Below, piece by piece: positions 52,482-60,614 of a stretch of 64,000 nt of DNA. Each line of letters begins with the position of its first letter. The first letter of the stretch is position 1. Origin of the DNA: Bosea sp. (in: a-proteobacteria) (GTDB lineage Bacteria > Pseudomonadota > Alphaproteobacteria > Rhizobiales > Beijerinckiaceae); contig NZ_JAMLIX010000002.1 of the NCBI RefSeq assembly GCF_023953965.1, forward strand, positions 62,001 to 126,000, given 5' to 3'. The notes under the pieces are model-generated. The model had not been told where the DNA came from. It did not search any database and saw only the letters and a list, made by a program, of their open reading frames with translations. A program made the translations under genes and the position numbers.

Positions 52482-52612
52482 TGTCATTCCGGGGCTTCGC
52501 GCAGCGAAGAACCCGGAACCCACGACCGGGTGAGGGGCCCGCAACCGGACAGGAACTGTCCTACCCGGTCGTGGGTTCCGGGTTCGCGCCTGCGGCGCGC
52601 GCCCGAATGACA
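52482..52612. repeat. Composite nested palindrome built on the GTCATTCCGG repeat
   Basis: Outer ends TGTCATTC (52482-52489) and GAATGACA (52605-52612) mirror each other. Inside lies a perfect 22-bp inverted repeat (52510-52531 with 52563-52584) with a 31-base centre that itself contains GGACAG/CTGTCC. A CTTCGC/GCGAAG hairpin sits next to the left end. It looks like a repeat unit that took in a second palindrome. Confidence 0.8.
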
Positions 52613-52711
52613 ATGGTGGCGCCGGCCGGGAAGGATTCGGCAATTGTCCGCACTGCCCAAGGTGGTTCGGCGATGACGTTTCCCGAGAAAATAGCCTGAG
52701 GTTTTTGGAAC

Positions 52712-53416
52712 ATGGACTTGTCGTCGGTTTCCATCGTCGATCCGCTGGTCTGGGGGAAGCTCGCCGAGATCGTCCTGCTCAACATCGTGCTCTCGGGCGA
52801 CAACGCCGTCGTCATCGCGCTCGCCTGCCGCGCGCTCGCGCCGCAGCAGCGGGTGAAGGGCATCGCCCTCGGTGCCGGCGTCGCGGTCATGCTGCGCGTG
52901 CTGTTCACGGTCGCGATCGCCTCGCTGCTGAACGCGCCTTTCCTGCGCCTGCTCGGCGCGGTCCTGCTCGTCTGGATCGCGGTGAAGCTCATCGTCGAGG
53001 AAGAGGGGCAGGACGAGAATGCGGTCGCCGCCAGCAACAAGCTCTGGAAGGCGGTGCAGACGGTGGCCGTCGCCGACATCGTCATGAGCCTCGACAATGT
53101 GCTGGCGATCGCCGCCGTCGCCAGGGATTCGCTTCCCTTGCTCGTCGCCGGCCTCGTCCTCTCGGTCCCGCTGATCGTGCTCGGTGCCTCGCTGATCACC
53201 GGCCTGCTGGCGCGCTTTCCCGTTCTGGTCTGGGCGGGGGCGGCGCTGCTCGGCTGGGTCGCGGGCGAGATGTTCGAGAGCGACCCCTGGCTGATCGCCC
53301 GCTTCGGTGAGGATCTGCTGCGGAAGCTCGAATATCCGGCTGCGATCCTGGGGGCGCTGCTGGTGCTCGGCCTCGGTTATCTGATCAAATCGCGCCGGCC
53401 CGATCCGGCTCATTGA
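52712..53416 (+). CDS. TerC/YjbE-family membrane protein (first copy)
   Basis: 234 residues, about seven membrane helices. The two family motifs are LSGDNAVVIALAC (about 27-39) and MSLDNVLAIAAVA (about 125-137), in the two halves of an inverted-repeat fold; the Asp-Asn pairs are thought to bind a metal. YjbE/TerC proteins export Mn2+ or help metal loading in other bacteria. It lies in tandem with a second copy 22 bp downstream. Confidence 0.87.
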   Translation: MDLSSVSIVDPLVWGKLAEIVLLNIVLSGDNAVVIALACRALAPQQRVKGIALGAGVAVMLRVLFTVAIASLLNAPFLRLLGAVLLVWIAVKLIVEEEGQDENAVAASNKLWKAVQTVAVADIVMSLDNVLAIAAVARDSLPLLVAGLVLSVPLIVLGASLITGLLARFPVLVWAGAALLGWVAGEMFESDPWLIARFGEDLLRKLEYPAAILGALLVLGLGYLIKSRRPDPAH

Positions 53417-53438
53417 CCAAAAAAAGGGCAGACCGCCG

Positions 53439-54179
53439 ATGGATTTCACCTCCTCCACCTTCTGGGTGTCGCTGCTTCAGATCATCTGGATCGATCTCCT
53501 GCTCTCCGGCGACAATGCGATCGTCATCGCGCTCGCCTGCCGCTCCCTGCCGGAGAACCGCAAGAAGATCGGCATCTGGCTCGGCGCCGGCGCCGCCGTC
53601 AGCCTGCGCATCGTCTTCGCGCTGGTCGTGACCTATCTGCTCGGCGTGCCCTATCTGAAGATCGTCGGTGGCATCCTGCTGTTCTGGATCGCGATCAAGC
53701 TCGCCGTCGGCGAGGAGGAAGCGCACGGCAACATCGAGGCCAGCGAAAGCCTGTGGAAGGCCGTGCGGACCATCGCCATCGCCGACGCCGTGATGAGCCT
53801 CGACAACGTCATCGCCATCGCGGCGGCCGCGCGCGGCCATGCCGAGCTCTTCATCTTCGGCCTCCTGCTCTCGATCCCGCTGATCATCATGGGCGCGCAG
53901 CTCCTGACCTCGATCATCGAGCGCTTCCCGATCCTGGTCTGGGCCGGCGCGGCGCTGCTCGGCTGGATCGCGGCGGAGATGATCGTCGGTGACATCGCCG
54001 TGCTGGGCTGGCTCCAGGCGAACTGGCCGAACTGGGTGGTGCCGGTCGCGACCGATGTGAGCCCGCTCGGCATCGGCCCGGCGAACCTGCCGCATTACAC
54101 GGCGGCGGTGGTCGGCGCGGTCTTCGTCTGCGCCGTCGGCTACATGCTGAGGAAGAAATCCGTCGACCAGCCGGGCTGA
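53439..54179 (+). CDS. TerC/YjbE-family membrane protein (second copy)
   Basis: 246 residues, with the same two motifs LSGDNAIVIALAC and MSLDNVIAIAAAA and the same GAALLGW helix as its neighbour, but with a longer loop (about 185-215) before the last helix. The two copies agree in layout but differ widely in sequence, so the duplication is old. The stop is part of a 20-base perfect palindrome shared with the convergent phosphopantetheinyl transferase gene. Confidence 0.87.
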   Translation: MDFTSSTFWVSLLQIIWIDLLLSGDNAIVIALACRSLPENRKKIGIWLGAGAAVSLRIVFALVVTYLLGVPYLKIVGGILLFWIAIKLAVGEEEAHGNIEASESLWKAVRTIAIADAVMSLDNVIAIAAAARGHAELFIFGLLLSIPLIIMGAQLLTSIIERFPILVWAGAALLGWIAAEMIVGDIAVLGWLQANWPNWVVPVATDVSPLGIGPANLPHYTAAVVGAVFVCAVGYMLRKKSVDQPG

Positions 54180-54195
54180 GGCCTCAAGGCCTCAG
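54176..54195. terminator. Perfect palindrome spanning both stop codons
   Basis: CTGAGGCCT (54176-54184), CA, AGGCCTCAG (54187-54195). The stop of the TerC gene (54177-54179) lies in one arm and the stop of the opposite gene (54192-54194) in the other. No T-tract follows, so its role as a terminator is uncertain. Confidence 0.5.
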
Positions 54196-54800
54196 GCGAG
54201 AACGATCGCGGCGGCGGCCAGGACGTTCCGGCCGCCGTCTTCGATGAGGCGGATCTCGCCGGAGGCCTCCGCCCGGCGCAAGGGATCGGCGACGCAAAAG
54301 CGCCCATCCGACGAAAGGAAGACGGAAAAGCTCTCCGGCGCCCGGGCGAAGCCGGTGCCGAGCGCCTTCACATAGGCTTCCTTCGCGGCCCAGAGGCGGG
54401 CGAAGGCGAGGGGACGGGCGGCGGGCGCAGCCCTGTCCAGAAGCTCCCGCTCCTGCGGATGCAGCAGATCGAGCGGCGGCGGGGCTTCCGCCTCGACCGC
54501 CTCGATATCGACGCCGAGCGGGTGGCGCGCCAGCCCGATGGCGACGATGCCGGCCCGCGTCGCCAGCGACAGATGCAGGCCGGGCGCGTCCGGCAGGGCG
54601 ATGAACGGGCGGCCCGCGGGATCATGGCCGATCGCGACCTCGCTGTCCCGGCAGCCGAGCTGGCGGGCCAGGATGCGCCGTGCCGTGCCGCGCCTGAGCG
54701 CGGAGCGCTCCGTCAGATCGCGCGGCTTCTCGCCCGTCCGCACGAGCCAGACAGCGGGCAGGGCAGGGGCTATGGCATCGGCATGATCGGACCAGTGCAT
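54192..54800 (-). CDS. 4'-phosphopantetheinyl transferase (Sfp type)
   Basis: Attaches phosphopantetheine to carrier-protein domains. 202 residues with the two-half Sfp fold: HLSLATRAGIVAIGLARHPLGVDIEA holds the Mg2+-binding Asp-x-Glu (GVDIE, about 114-118), and RLWAAKEAYVKALGTGF is the WxxKEA motif. The length and sequence fit polyketide/peptide-type or AcpT-type enzymes rather than AcpS. No synthase genes are nearby, so its partner is elsewhere. AAGGAG precedes the ATG. Confidence 0.88.
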   Translation of the reverse strand: MHWSDHADAIAPALPAVWLVRTGEKPRDLTERSALRRGTARRILARQLGCRDSEVAIGHDPAGRPFIALPDAPGLHLSLATRAGIVAIGLARHPLGVDIEAVEAEAPPPLDLLHPQERELLDRAAPAARPLAFARLWAAKEAYVKALGTGFARAPESFSVFLSSDGRFCVADPLRRAEASGEIRLIEDGGRNVLAAAAIVLA

Positions 54801-54812
54801 GGCTCCTTCTCC

Positions 54813-54912
54813 AGAGCATTCTCGAGCGAAGTGGACACCGGCTCGCGTGAAGAAAATGCGATAAAGCAAAGGCCTGGAGCAATTCTGCGATTCGGGGAAT
54901 TGCGGAATCGCT
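54813..54912. repeat. Rhizobiales-type dispersed intergenic repeat (about 100 bp)
   Basis: It begins AGAGCATTCTCGAGCGAAG and runs through TGGACACCGG, GTGAAGAAAATGCG and GGAGCAATTCTGCGATTC to GCGGAATCGCT. I recognise this as a repeat found many times in genomes of this order. It has inverted GCGATTC/GAATCGC and CAATTC/GAATTG pairs at its right end. It lies just upstream of the phosphopantetheinyl transferase. Confidence 0.65.
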
Positions 54913-55077
54913 ATAGACCATGCCGCGGGCGACGGGGCGAAGGATCAGCGATCCATCACCTCTTCCGATCGCTTCCATCACATCCCGTCATTCCGATCGG
55001 CGCCGCCGCATGTTGACTGCGGGCGGTGGCGGGAGGACGCTGCGGCACGGTAGGATCGGCTGGAACGGAGCGCCGCC

Positions 55078-55950
55078 ATGGCATGGTATTCCCAGACCTG
55101 GACCTGGCTCGACGGCGCCTGGCACGAGGGCAATCCCGGCATCGTCGGCCCGCGCAGCCATGCGCTGTGGCAGTGCTCCTCGGTCTTCGACGGGGGCCGC
55201 TATTTCGACGGCGTCGCACCCGACATCGACCTGCATGCCGCCCGCGTCAACCGCTCGGCGCTGGCGCTCGGCCTCAACCCGACGGTCACGCCGGAGTTCA
55301 TCGTCGAGACGATGCATGAAGGTGTGCGCAAATTTGCGCCGGGCACGGCGCTCTACGTCAAGCCGATGTACTGGGCCGAGGCCGACGGCCCCTCGACCAT
55401 CATGCCCGATGCGGACTCGACCCGCTTCGCGCTCTGCCTGTTCGAGGCGCCGATGCCGGGCCCCGGCACCGGCTTCTCCGTGACCAGGGGCGCCTATCGC
55501 CGCCCGACGCAGGAGACCGCCCCGACCGATTCCAAGGCGGGCTGCCTCTATCCGAACAACGCCCGGGTGCTGCGGGCGGCCAGGGCCGCCGGCTTCGACA
55601 ACGCGCTGGTGCTCGACATGCAGGGCAATGTCGCCGAGACCGCGACCTCGAACGTCTTCCTCGCCAGGGACGGCGTGGTCAGGACCCCGGTCCCGAACGG
55701 CACCTTCCTCAACGGCATCACCCGCCAGCGCGTCATCAGGCTCCTGCGCGCCGACGGCGTGCGCGTCGAGGAATGCAGCCTGCGCTACGAGGATTTCGCT
55801 GAGGCCGACGAGATCTTCACCTCGGGCAACTACGCGAAATGCGTGCCGGTGACGCGCATCGACGACCGCGTGCTCCAGCCCGGCCCGCTCTTGCGCCGCG
55901 CGCGCGAACTCTACATGGACTTCGCCCACGGCAAGGCGAAGGCCGCCTGA
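55078..55950 (+). CDS. Branched-chain amino-acid aminotransferase family (fold type IV)
   Basis: 290 residues of the PLP class IV fold. The family's catalytic lysine lies in TDSKAGCLYPNNARVLRA, and the cofactor-binding region has GNVAETATSNVFL followed by TFLNGITRQRVI. SSVFDGGRYFDG is the N-terminal substrate region. It could be a branched-chain transaminase or a related D-amino-acid or aminodeoxychorismate enzyme; IlvE is the closest by pattern. GGAG precedes the ATG. The next gene follows 17 bp later. Confidence 0.82.
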   Translation: MAWYSQTWTWLDGAWHEGNPGIVGPRSHALWQCSSVFDGGRYFDGVAPDIDLHAARVNRSALALGLNPTVTPEFIVETMHEGVRKFAPGTALYVKPMYWAEADGPSTIMPDADSTRFALCLFEAPMPGPGTGFSVTRGAYRRPTQETAPTDSKAGCLYPNNARVLRAARAAGFDNALVLDMQGNVAETATSNVFLARDGVVRTPVPNGTFLNGITRQRVIRLLRADGVRVEECSLRYEDFAEADEIFTSGNYAKCVPVTRIDDRVLQPGPLLRRARELYMDFAHGKAKAA

Positions 55951-55967
55951 GCCGGAGGGCCGAATCC

Positions 55968-56954
55968 ATGGCACGCCTCGCCACGCGGCTGACCCGGCGC
56001 CTCGGCATCGCCCATCCGATCCTCTCGGCGCCGATGGCGCTGGCGGGCGGCGGGGCGCTCGCCGCGGCTGTCAGCCGTGCGGGGGGCCTCGGCCTCATCG
56101 GCTGCGGCTATGGCGATAGCGCCTGGATCGAGCGGGAATTCGCGGCGGCCGGCGAGACGGCGGTCGGCTGCGGCTTCATCACCTGGTCGCTGGCGAAGAC
56201 GCCGGAGCTTCTGACGCGGGCGCTGGCGCACAGGCCCGCCGCGCTGATGCTCTCCTTCGGCGATCCGCGCCCCTTCGCCGCCGAGATCGAGGCGGCGGGC
56301 GTGCCGCTGATCTGCCAGTGCCAGTCGCTCGCCCATGTCCGGCAGGCCCTCGAGTCCGGCGCCGCGATCGTCGTCGCGCAGGGGACGGAGGCCGGCGGTC
56401 ACGGCGCCAGCCGCGCCACGCTGCCCTTCGTGCCCGAGGCGGCCGATCTGGTCGCCCGCGAAAGCCCCGATACGCTCATCGTCGCCGCCGGCGGCATCGC
56501 CGATGGACGCGGGCTCGCCGCCGCGCTGATGCTCGGCGCCGATGGCGTGCTCGCCGGCACGCGCTTCTGGGCGAGCCGCGAGGCGCTGGTGCATGAGCGC
56601 CATCACGCCGCGGCGCTGGCCGCGACCGGCGACGGGACCGTGCGCACCGCGCTGCCCGACATCGCCCGCGGGCTCGACTGGCCGAAGCCCTTCGACATCC
56701 GCGTCTCGGACAATGCCTTCATCGGCCGATGGGCCGGGCGCGAGGCCGCGCTGAAGGCGGCGGTCGCCGAGGAGGCGCCGGCCTATCGCGAAGCCTTCCT
56801 CGCGGGAGATCCGGACAGGGCTGCCGTGATCTTCGGCGAAGCGGTCGGGCTGGTCGGCGATATTCCTTCAGCCGGCGAGATCGTCCAGCGCATGGTCGCG
56901 GAAGCGGCGGCGCTGCTTGGCGGGGCAGGGCGCCTCGTCGTCCGATCTATCTGA
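55968..56954 (+). CDS. Nitronate monooxygenase family flavoprotein
   Basis: 328 residues of the FMN-binding TIM-barrel family. Key motifs: HPILSAPMALAGG (start), QGTEAGGHGASR (about 136-147, catalytic His in GGHG) and AAGGIADGRGLAAALMLGADGVLAGTRFW, the FMN phosphate site. It oxidises nitronates or related carbon acids; the real substrate is unknown. GGAGGG precedes the ATG. It is probably co-transcribed with the aminotransferase, and its end overlaps murJ by 8 bp on the opposite strand. Confidence 0.85.
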   Translation: MARLATRLTRRLGIAHPILSAPMALAGGGALAAAVSRAGGLGLIGCGYGDSAWIEREFAAAGETAVGCGFITWSLAKTPELLTRALAHRPAALMLSFGDPRPFAAEIEAAGVPLICQCQSLAHVRQALESGAAIVVAQGTEAGGHGASRATLPFVPEAADLVARESPDTLIVAAGGIADGRGLAAALMLGADGVLAGTRFWASREALVHERHHAAALAATGDGTVRTALPDIARGLDWPKPFDIRVSDNAFIGRWAGREAALKAAVAEEAPAYREAFLAGDPDRAAVIFGEAVGLVGDIPSAGEIVQRMVAEAAALLGGAGRLVVRSI

Positions 56955-58473
56955 GCAAGCGCAAGAGCCCCGCCGCCTTCAGCCCGCCGCCGGCGAGGAG
57001 GGCGTAGAGCACGGCCGCGATGCCCGACACCATGAGCATCGTCATCAGCAGCGGTTGGAAGGGCAGGGAGGCGGTCAGGCTGAGCGCCAGCGGCTTTCCC
57101 CACCAGGCGGCGAGGCCGCAGATCGCCGCCGCGCCGCAGACGACGCCTGCGAAAGCCGGCAGCCGCCGGTCCGGCTCCGTCCAGCCGCGCCTGAGCGCCA
57201 GCACGAACAGCGTGACGAGGTTGATCCAGGCGCCGGCTGCGGTCGCCAGCGCCAGCCCCGGCGCGCCCCAGTCGCGCCAGAGCAGGAGCTTCAGCGCGAG
57301 GTTGCAGGCGATTGCCGCAAGCGCCACCAGCATCGGCGTCATGGTGTCGCCGCGCGCCTGGAAGGCCGAGACCTGCGCCCGGATCATCACGATCGCCGGC
57401 AGGCCGAGCGCATAGGCGAAGAGCACGGCACCCGCCGCCGCGCTCGCCTCAGCACCGAAGGCGCCGCGCTGGAAAAGCCCCGCCACCATCAGCTCGGGCA
57501 CGGCGACGAAGGCGGCGACGAAGGGCGCGCTGGCGAAAAGCGAGATCGCGACGGCGCGGTTCTGCGCGGCGTTGGCGGCGGCCTCGTCGCCCTTCGCGAT
57601 GGCGCGGCTCATCGCCGAAAGCGCGACGGTGCCGACCGCGATCGCGATCAGCCCGAGCGGCAGCTGATAGAGCCGCTCGGCATAATAGAGCGCCGCATAG
57701 CCGCCGCGCGGCAGAAGCGAGGCGATGATCGTATCGGCGAAGATCGCGATCTGCACGCCGGCGGAGCCGATCACGGCCGGCCCGAACATCTTGAGGAAGC
57801 GCCTGACGCCTTGATCCATCCGGGGCCGCACCAGCCGGCTTCCGACCCCGGCGCGCTTCGCCGCGACATAGAGCAGGCCCCATTGCGCGACGCCCGAGAT
57901 CGCGACGCCCCAGGCGGCGGCGTGCGCCGCGCTCGGGAACAGGAAGGCCACGGCCAGCGCCGCGACGATGCAGACGTTGAGCAGGATCGGCGCGGCGGCG
58001 AAGGCGGCGAAGCGGTCGACGGCATTGAGCGTGGCGCCCAGGAAGGTGACCATGGTCACGAACAGGAGATAGGGGAAGGTGATTCGCGTCAGCGTGACCG
58101 CGAGCTCGAACACCGCCGGGTCGGCGCTGAAGCCCGGCGCCAGCAGCGCGACCAGCTGCGGCATCAGCGGCAGCGCCAGCGCGAGCAGCACGATCTGCAC
58201 GATGAACTGCACGGTGAAGAGCCGGTCGGCGAAGAGGCCGGCCGCCGCCTGCCCATCCTTCTCGGCGATCTGGGCATAGGTCGGCACATAGGCCTGGTTG
58301 ACGGCGCCTTCGCCGAAGATCGCGCGGAAATGGTTGGGCAGGCGCAGCGCGACCGAGAAGGCGTCCATCGTCGCGCCGGCACCGAGCACGGCCGCCAGCA
58401 CGATGTCGCGCACGAAGCCGGTGAGCCGCGAGATCAGCGTATAGCCGCCGACCGACAGGATGTTTCTGAGCAT
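56947..58473 (-). CDS. murJ: Lipid II flippase MurJ
   Basis: Moves the peptidoglycan precursor lipid II across the inner membrane. 508 residues with about 14 membrane helices (MOP superfamily). MLRNILSVGGYTLISRLTGFVRD is the family start, followed by LPNHFRAIFGEGAVNQAYVP and YYAERLYQLPLGLIAIAVG. The ATG at 58473 is 8 bases after the stop of the upstream glycosyltransferase gene, so the two share a transcript. Confidence 0.94.
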   Translation of the reverse strand: MLRNILSVGGYTLISRLTGFVRDIVLAAVLGAGATMDAFSVALRLPNHFRAIFGEGAVNQAYVPTYAQIAEKDGQAAAGLFADRLFTVQFIVQIVLLALALPLMPQLVALLAPGFSADPAVFELAVTLTRITFPYLLFVTMVTFLGATLNAVDRFAAFAAAPILLNVCIVAALAVAFLFPSAAHAAAWGVAISGVAQWGLLYVAAKRAGVGSRLVRPRMDQGVRRFLKMFGPAVIGSAGVQIAIFADTIIASLLPRGGYAALYYAERLYQLPLGLIAIAVGTVALSAMSRAIAKGDEAAANAAQNRAVAISLFASAPFVAAFVAVPELMVAGLFQRGAFGAEASAAAGAVLFAYALGLPAIVMIRAQVSAFQARGDTMTPMLVALAAIACNLALKLLLWRDWGAPGLALATAAGAWINLVTLFVLALRRGWTEPDRRLPAFAGVVCGAAAICGLAAWWGKPLALSLTASLPFQPLLMTMLMVSGIAAVLYALLAGGGLKAAGLLRLLR

Positions 58474-58481
58474 GGAGACGG

Positions 58482-59513
58482 CTAGCGGATCAGCGGCGGC
58501 AGGGCGTCGCCGCGCGGATGATCGACGGTGCGGGCCTCGAAGCCGACGCGCTCGCCGATCAGGTAGAGCGGCCGGCGCTTCACCTCGGCGAAGATGCGCC
58601 CGACATATTCGCCGATCATGCCGAGCGAGACGAGCTGGATGCCTGAGAAGAACATGATCGAGACGATCAGCGAGGGGAAGCCGGGCAGGTCGGTGCCGAA
58701 CAGGAGCGTCCGCAGCATGAAGTAGAGCGCCGACAGCGTCGCGATCACGGCGATCAGCGCGCCCGACCAGGTCGCGATCTTGAGCGGCACGGTCGAGAAG
58801 GAGGACAACCCGTCGAAGGCGAAGGAGAACAGCTTGCGGTATTTGAACTTGGATTGCCCGTGCCCGCGCTCGGCGACCTGGAAGGGCACGCCGGCCGAGC
58901 GGAAGCCGACCCAGGCATAGAGCCCCTTCGAGAAGCGCGCCCGCTCCGGCAGCGCCCGCAGCGCGTCGACGGCCTTGCGGTCGAGCAGGCGGAAATCGCC
59001 GGCGCCCTCCGGCAGCGGCGTTTCGCCGAAATAGCCGAAGATGCGGTAGAACAGCTTGGCGAAGCCGCGCTTCAGCGCGGTCTCGTCCTCGCGGCCCGAG
59101 CGCTGGCCGTAGACGTTGAGATAGCCCTCGCGCCATTTGGCGAGGAAGGCGGGGATCGTCTCCGGCGGGTGCTGGAGATCGGCGTCCATGATCACGACCG
59201 CGTCGCCCAGCGCATGGTCGAGCCCGGCCGCGATCGCGATCTCCTTGCCGAAGTTGCGGCTGAAGGAGACGGCGTTGATGCGCGGATCGGCGGCGTTGAA
59301 ATCGCGAATCGCCGCGAGCGTGCCGTCGCGGCTGCCGTCGTCGACGAAGACGATCTCCCAGGAGGCGACCTCCCCGTCGAGCGCCGCCCGCAGGCGCTCG
59401 ACGAGCGGGGACAGGTTGTCGACCTCGTTGTGCACGGGCACGACGACGGAAAGCTCCGGCCAGCGGGAGGCCCGGGGCGCACGCTGAACCGGCCGGGACC
59501 CGATATCCGACAC
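58482..59513 (-). CDS. GT2 glycosyltransferase with C-terminal membrane helices (GtrB/DPM1-like)
   Basis: 343 residues. An N-terminal GT2 domain with LSVVVPVHNEVDNL, VFVDDGSRDGT and the metal-binding MDADLQHPPE (about 109-118) is followed by two membrane helices at about 235-257 and 269-292. This is the layout of enzymes that load a sugar onto undecaprenyl or polyprenyl phosphate. Start GTG 59513 with AAGGTGG upstream. Paired with murJ, which fits a lipid-linked sugar role in the envelope. Confidence 0.87.
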   Translation of the reverse strand: MSDIGSRPVQRAPRASRWPELSVVVPVHNEVDNLSPLVERLRAALDGEVASWEIVFVDDGSRDGTLAAIRDFNAADPRINAVSFSRNFGKEIAIAAGLDHALGDAVVIMDADLQHPPETIPAFLAKWREGYLNVYGQRSGREDETALKRGFAKLFYRIFGYFGETPLPEGAGDFRLLDRKAVDALRALPERARFSKGLYAWVGFRSAGVPFQVAERGHGQSKFKYRKLFSFAFDGLSSFSTVPLKIATWSGALIAVIATLSALYFMLRTLLFGTDLPGFPSLIVSIMFFSGIQLVSLGMIGEYVGRIFAEVKRRPLYLIGERVGFEARTVDHPRGDALPPLIR

Positions 59514-59670
59514 GAACCACCTTTCGATCGCCGTTGATCCGCCCTCGCCGGGCGGCGCGACGTACAGAACCGTAAAGCGCGCCGGCCGACAAGCCCGATG
59601 GCTTCCGCAAGCGGTGCGTTTTCATCCGCGAGGCGTCGCGCTATAGCGCGAGCCCGGTCAATGAAGAGCA

Positions 59671-60513
59671 ATGAGCGCGATGGCCAAGGGCTTCATCCTC
59701 TGCGCCGATGATTTCGCGATGACGGAGGGCGTCAGCCGCGCGATCCTCGATCTGCTGGAGCGCGGCCGGCTGACCGCCACCGGCGCGATGACCAGCCGCC
59801 CGCACTGGCGCCGGCTGGCGCCGGAGCTTCGTCCCTTCGAGGCCAGGGCCGATCTCGGCCTGCATCTCAACCTGACCTGCGCGGGTCCGCTCTCGGCGAT
59901 GCCGCGCCTGGCGCCCGGCGGCACCCTGCCGGGCCTGAAGGATGTCGCGCTGGCCGCCGCGACCTCGCCGGCGGCGCGGGCGGAGATCGTAGCCGAGATC
60001 GCCCGCCAGCTCGATGCCTTCGAGGATGCGCTCGGCCGCCCGCCCGATTTCGTCGACGGGCACCAGCATGTGCATGTGCTGCCCGGCGTGCGCCGCGCGC
60101 TGCTCGACACTCTCGCCCGGCGCTACCCGGCCGGCGCGCTCTATCTGCGCGATCCGGCCGACCGCCCGGCCGCGATCCGCGCGCGCGGCGTGGCGGTCGG
60201 CAAGGCGCTCGTCATCGCCGGCCTCGCCACCGGCTTCCGCTCTGCCGTGCTGAAACGGGGCTTTCGCGTCAATCGCGGCTTTTCGGGCGTCGCGCCTTTC
60301 GATCCGGGGCGGAATTTCGCCGCCGATCTGGCGCGGTTCCTGATCGCGCCGGGCCCCTGCCATCTGGTGATGTGCCATCCGGGCTTCGTCGACGGCGAGC
60401 TTTCCGGCCTCGATCCCGTGGTCGCGACGCGCCCTGTCGAGCATGCCGCGATCGCAGCCTTCGCGCCGCCGCCGGATATGCCCCTGCGCCGCTTCGGCGA
60501 ACTCGGCGATTGA
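59671..60513 (+). CDS. YdjC/ChbG-family carbohydrate deacetylase (HpnK-like)
   Basis: 280 residues. Metal-binding motifs of the family: CADDFAM (about 11-17), GLHLNL (about 63-68), DGHQHVHVLPGVR (about 129-141) and MCHPGF. The enzymes deacetylate acetylated sugars such as chitooligosaccharides; HpnK is the hopanoid-linked version. No hopanoid genes are seen nearby, so the substrate is open. It is divergent from the GT2 gene (157 bp). Confidence 0.82.
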   Translation: MSAMAKGFILCADDFAMTEGVSRAILDLLERGRLTATGAMTSRPHWRRLAPELRPFEARADLGLHLNLTCAGPLSAMPRLAPGGTLPGLKDVALAAATSPAARAEIVAEIARQLDAFEDALGRPPDFVDGHQHVHVLPGVRRALLDTLARRYPAGALYLRDPADRPAAIRARGVAVGKALVIAGLATGFRSAVLKRGFRVNRGFSGVAPFDPGRNFAADLARFLIAPGPCHLVMCHPGFVDGELSGLDPVVATRPVEHAAIAAFAPPPDMPLRRFGELGD

Positions 60514-60614
60514 TCGTCCGCGCAAGCGATTTGTTTACCGGGATCAGCCATTGTGGCGCGATCAGGGCGCGGCCCTTCGCGGAGCCTGCGCCGGTTTCGG
60601 GGATCACCGGTTTG

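Noticed and set aside
52613..52711. A yybP-ykoY (Mn2+) riboswitch before the TerC pair.
   Set aside because: The conserved core of that element is not visible in this stretch.
56947..59625. An 892-codon minus-strand frame covering both the GT2 gene and murJ.
   Set aside because: Its first half is an out-of-frame reading of the GT2 gene. MurJ starts at 58473 with the conserved MLRNILSVGG.
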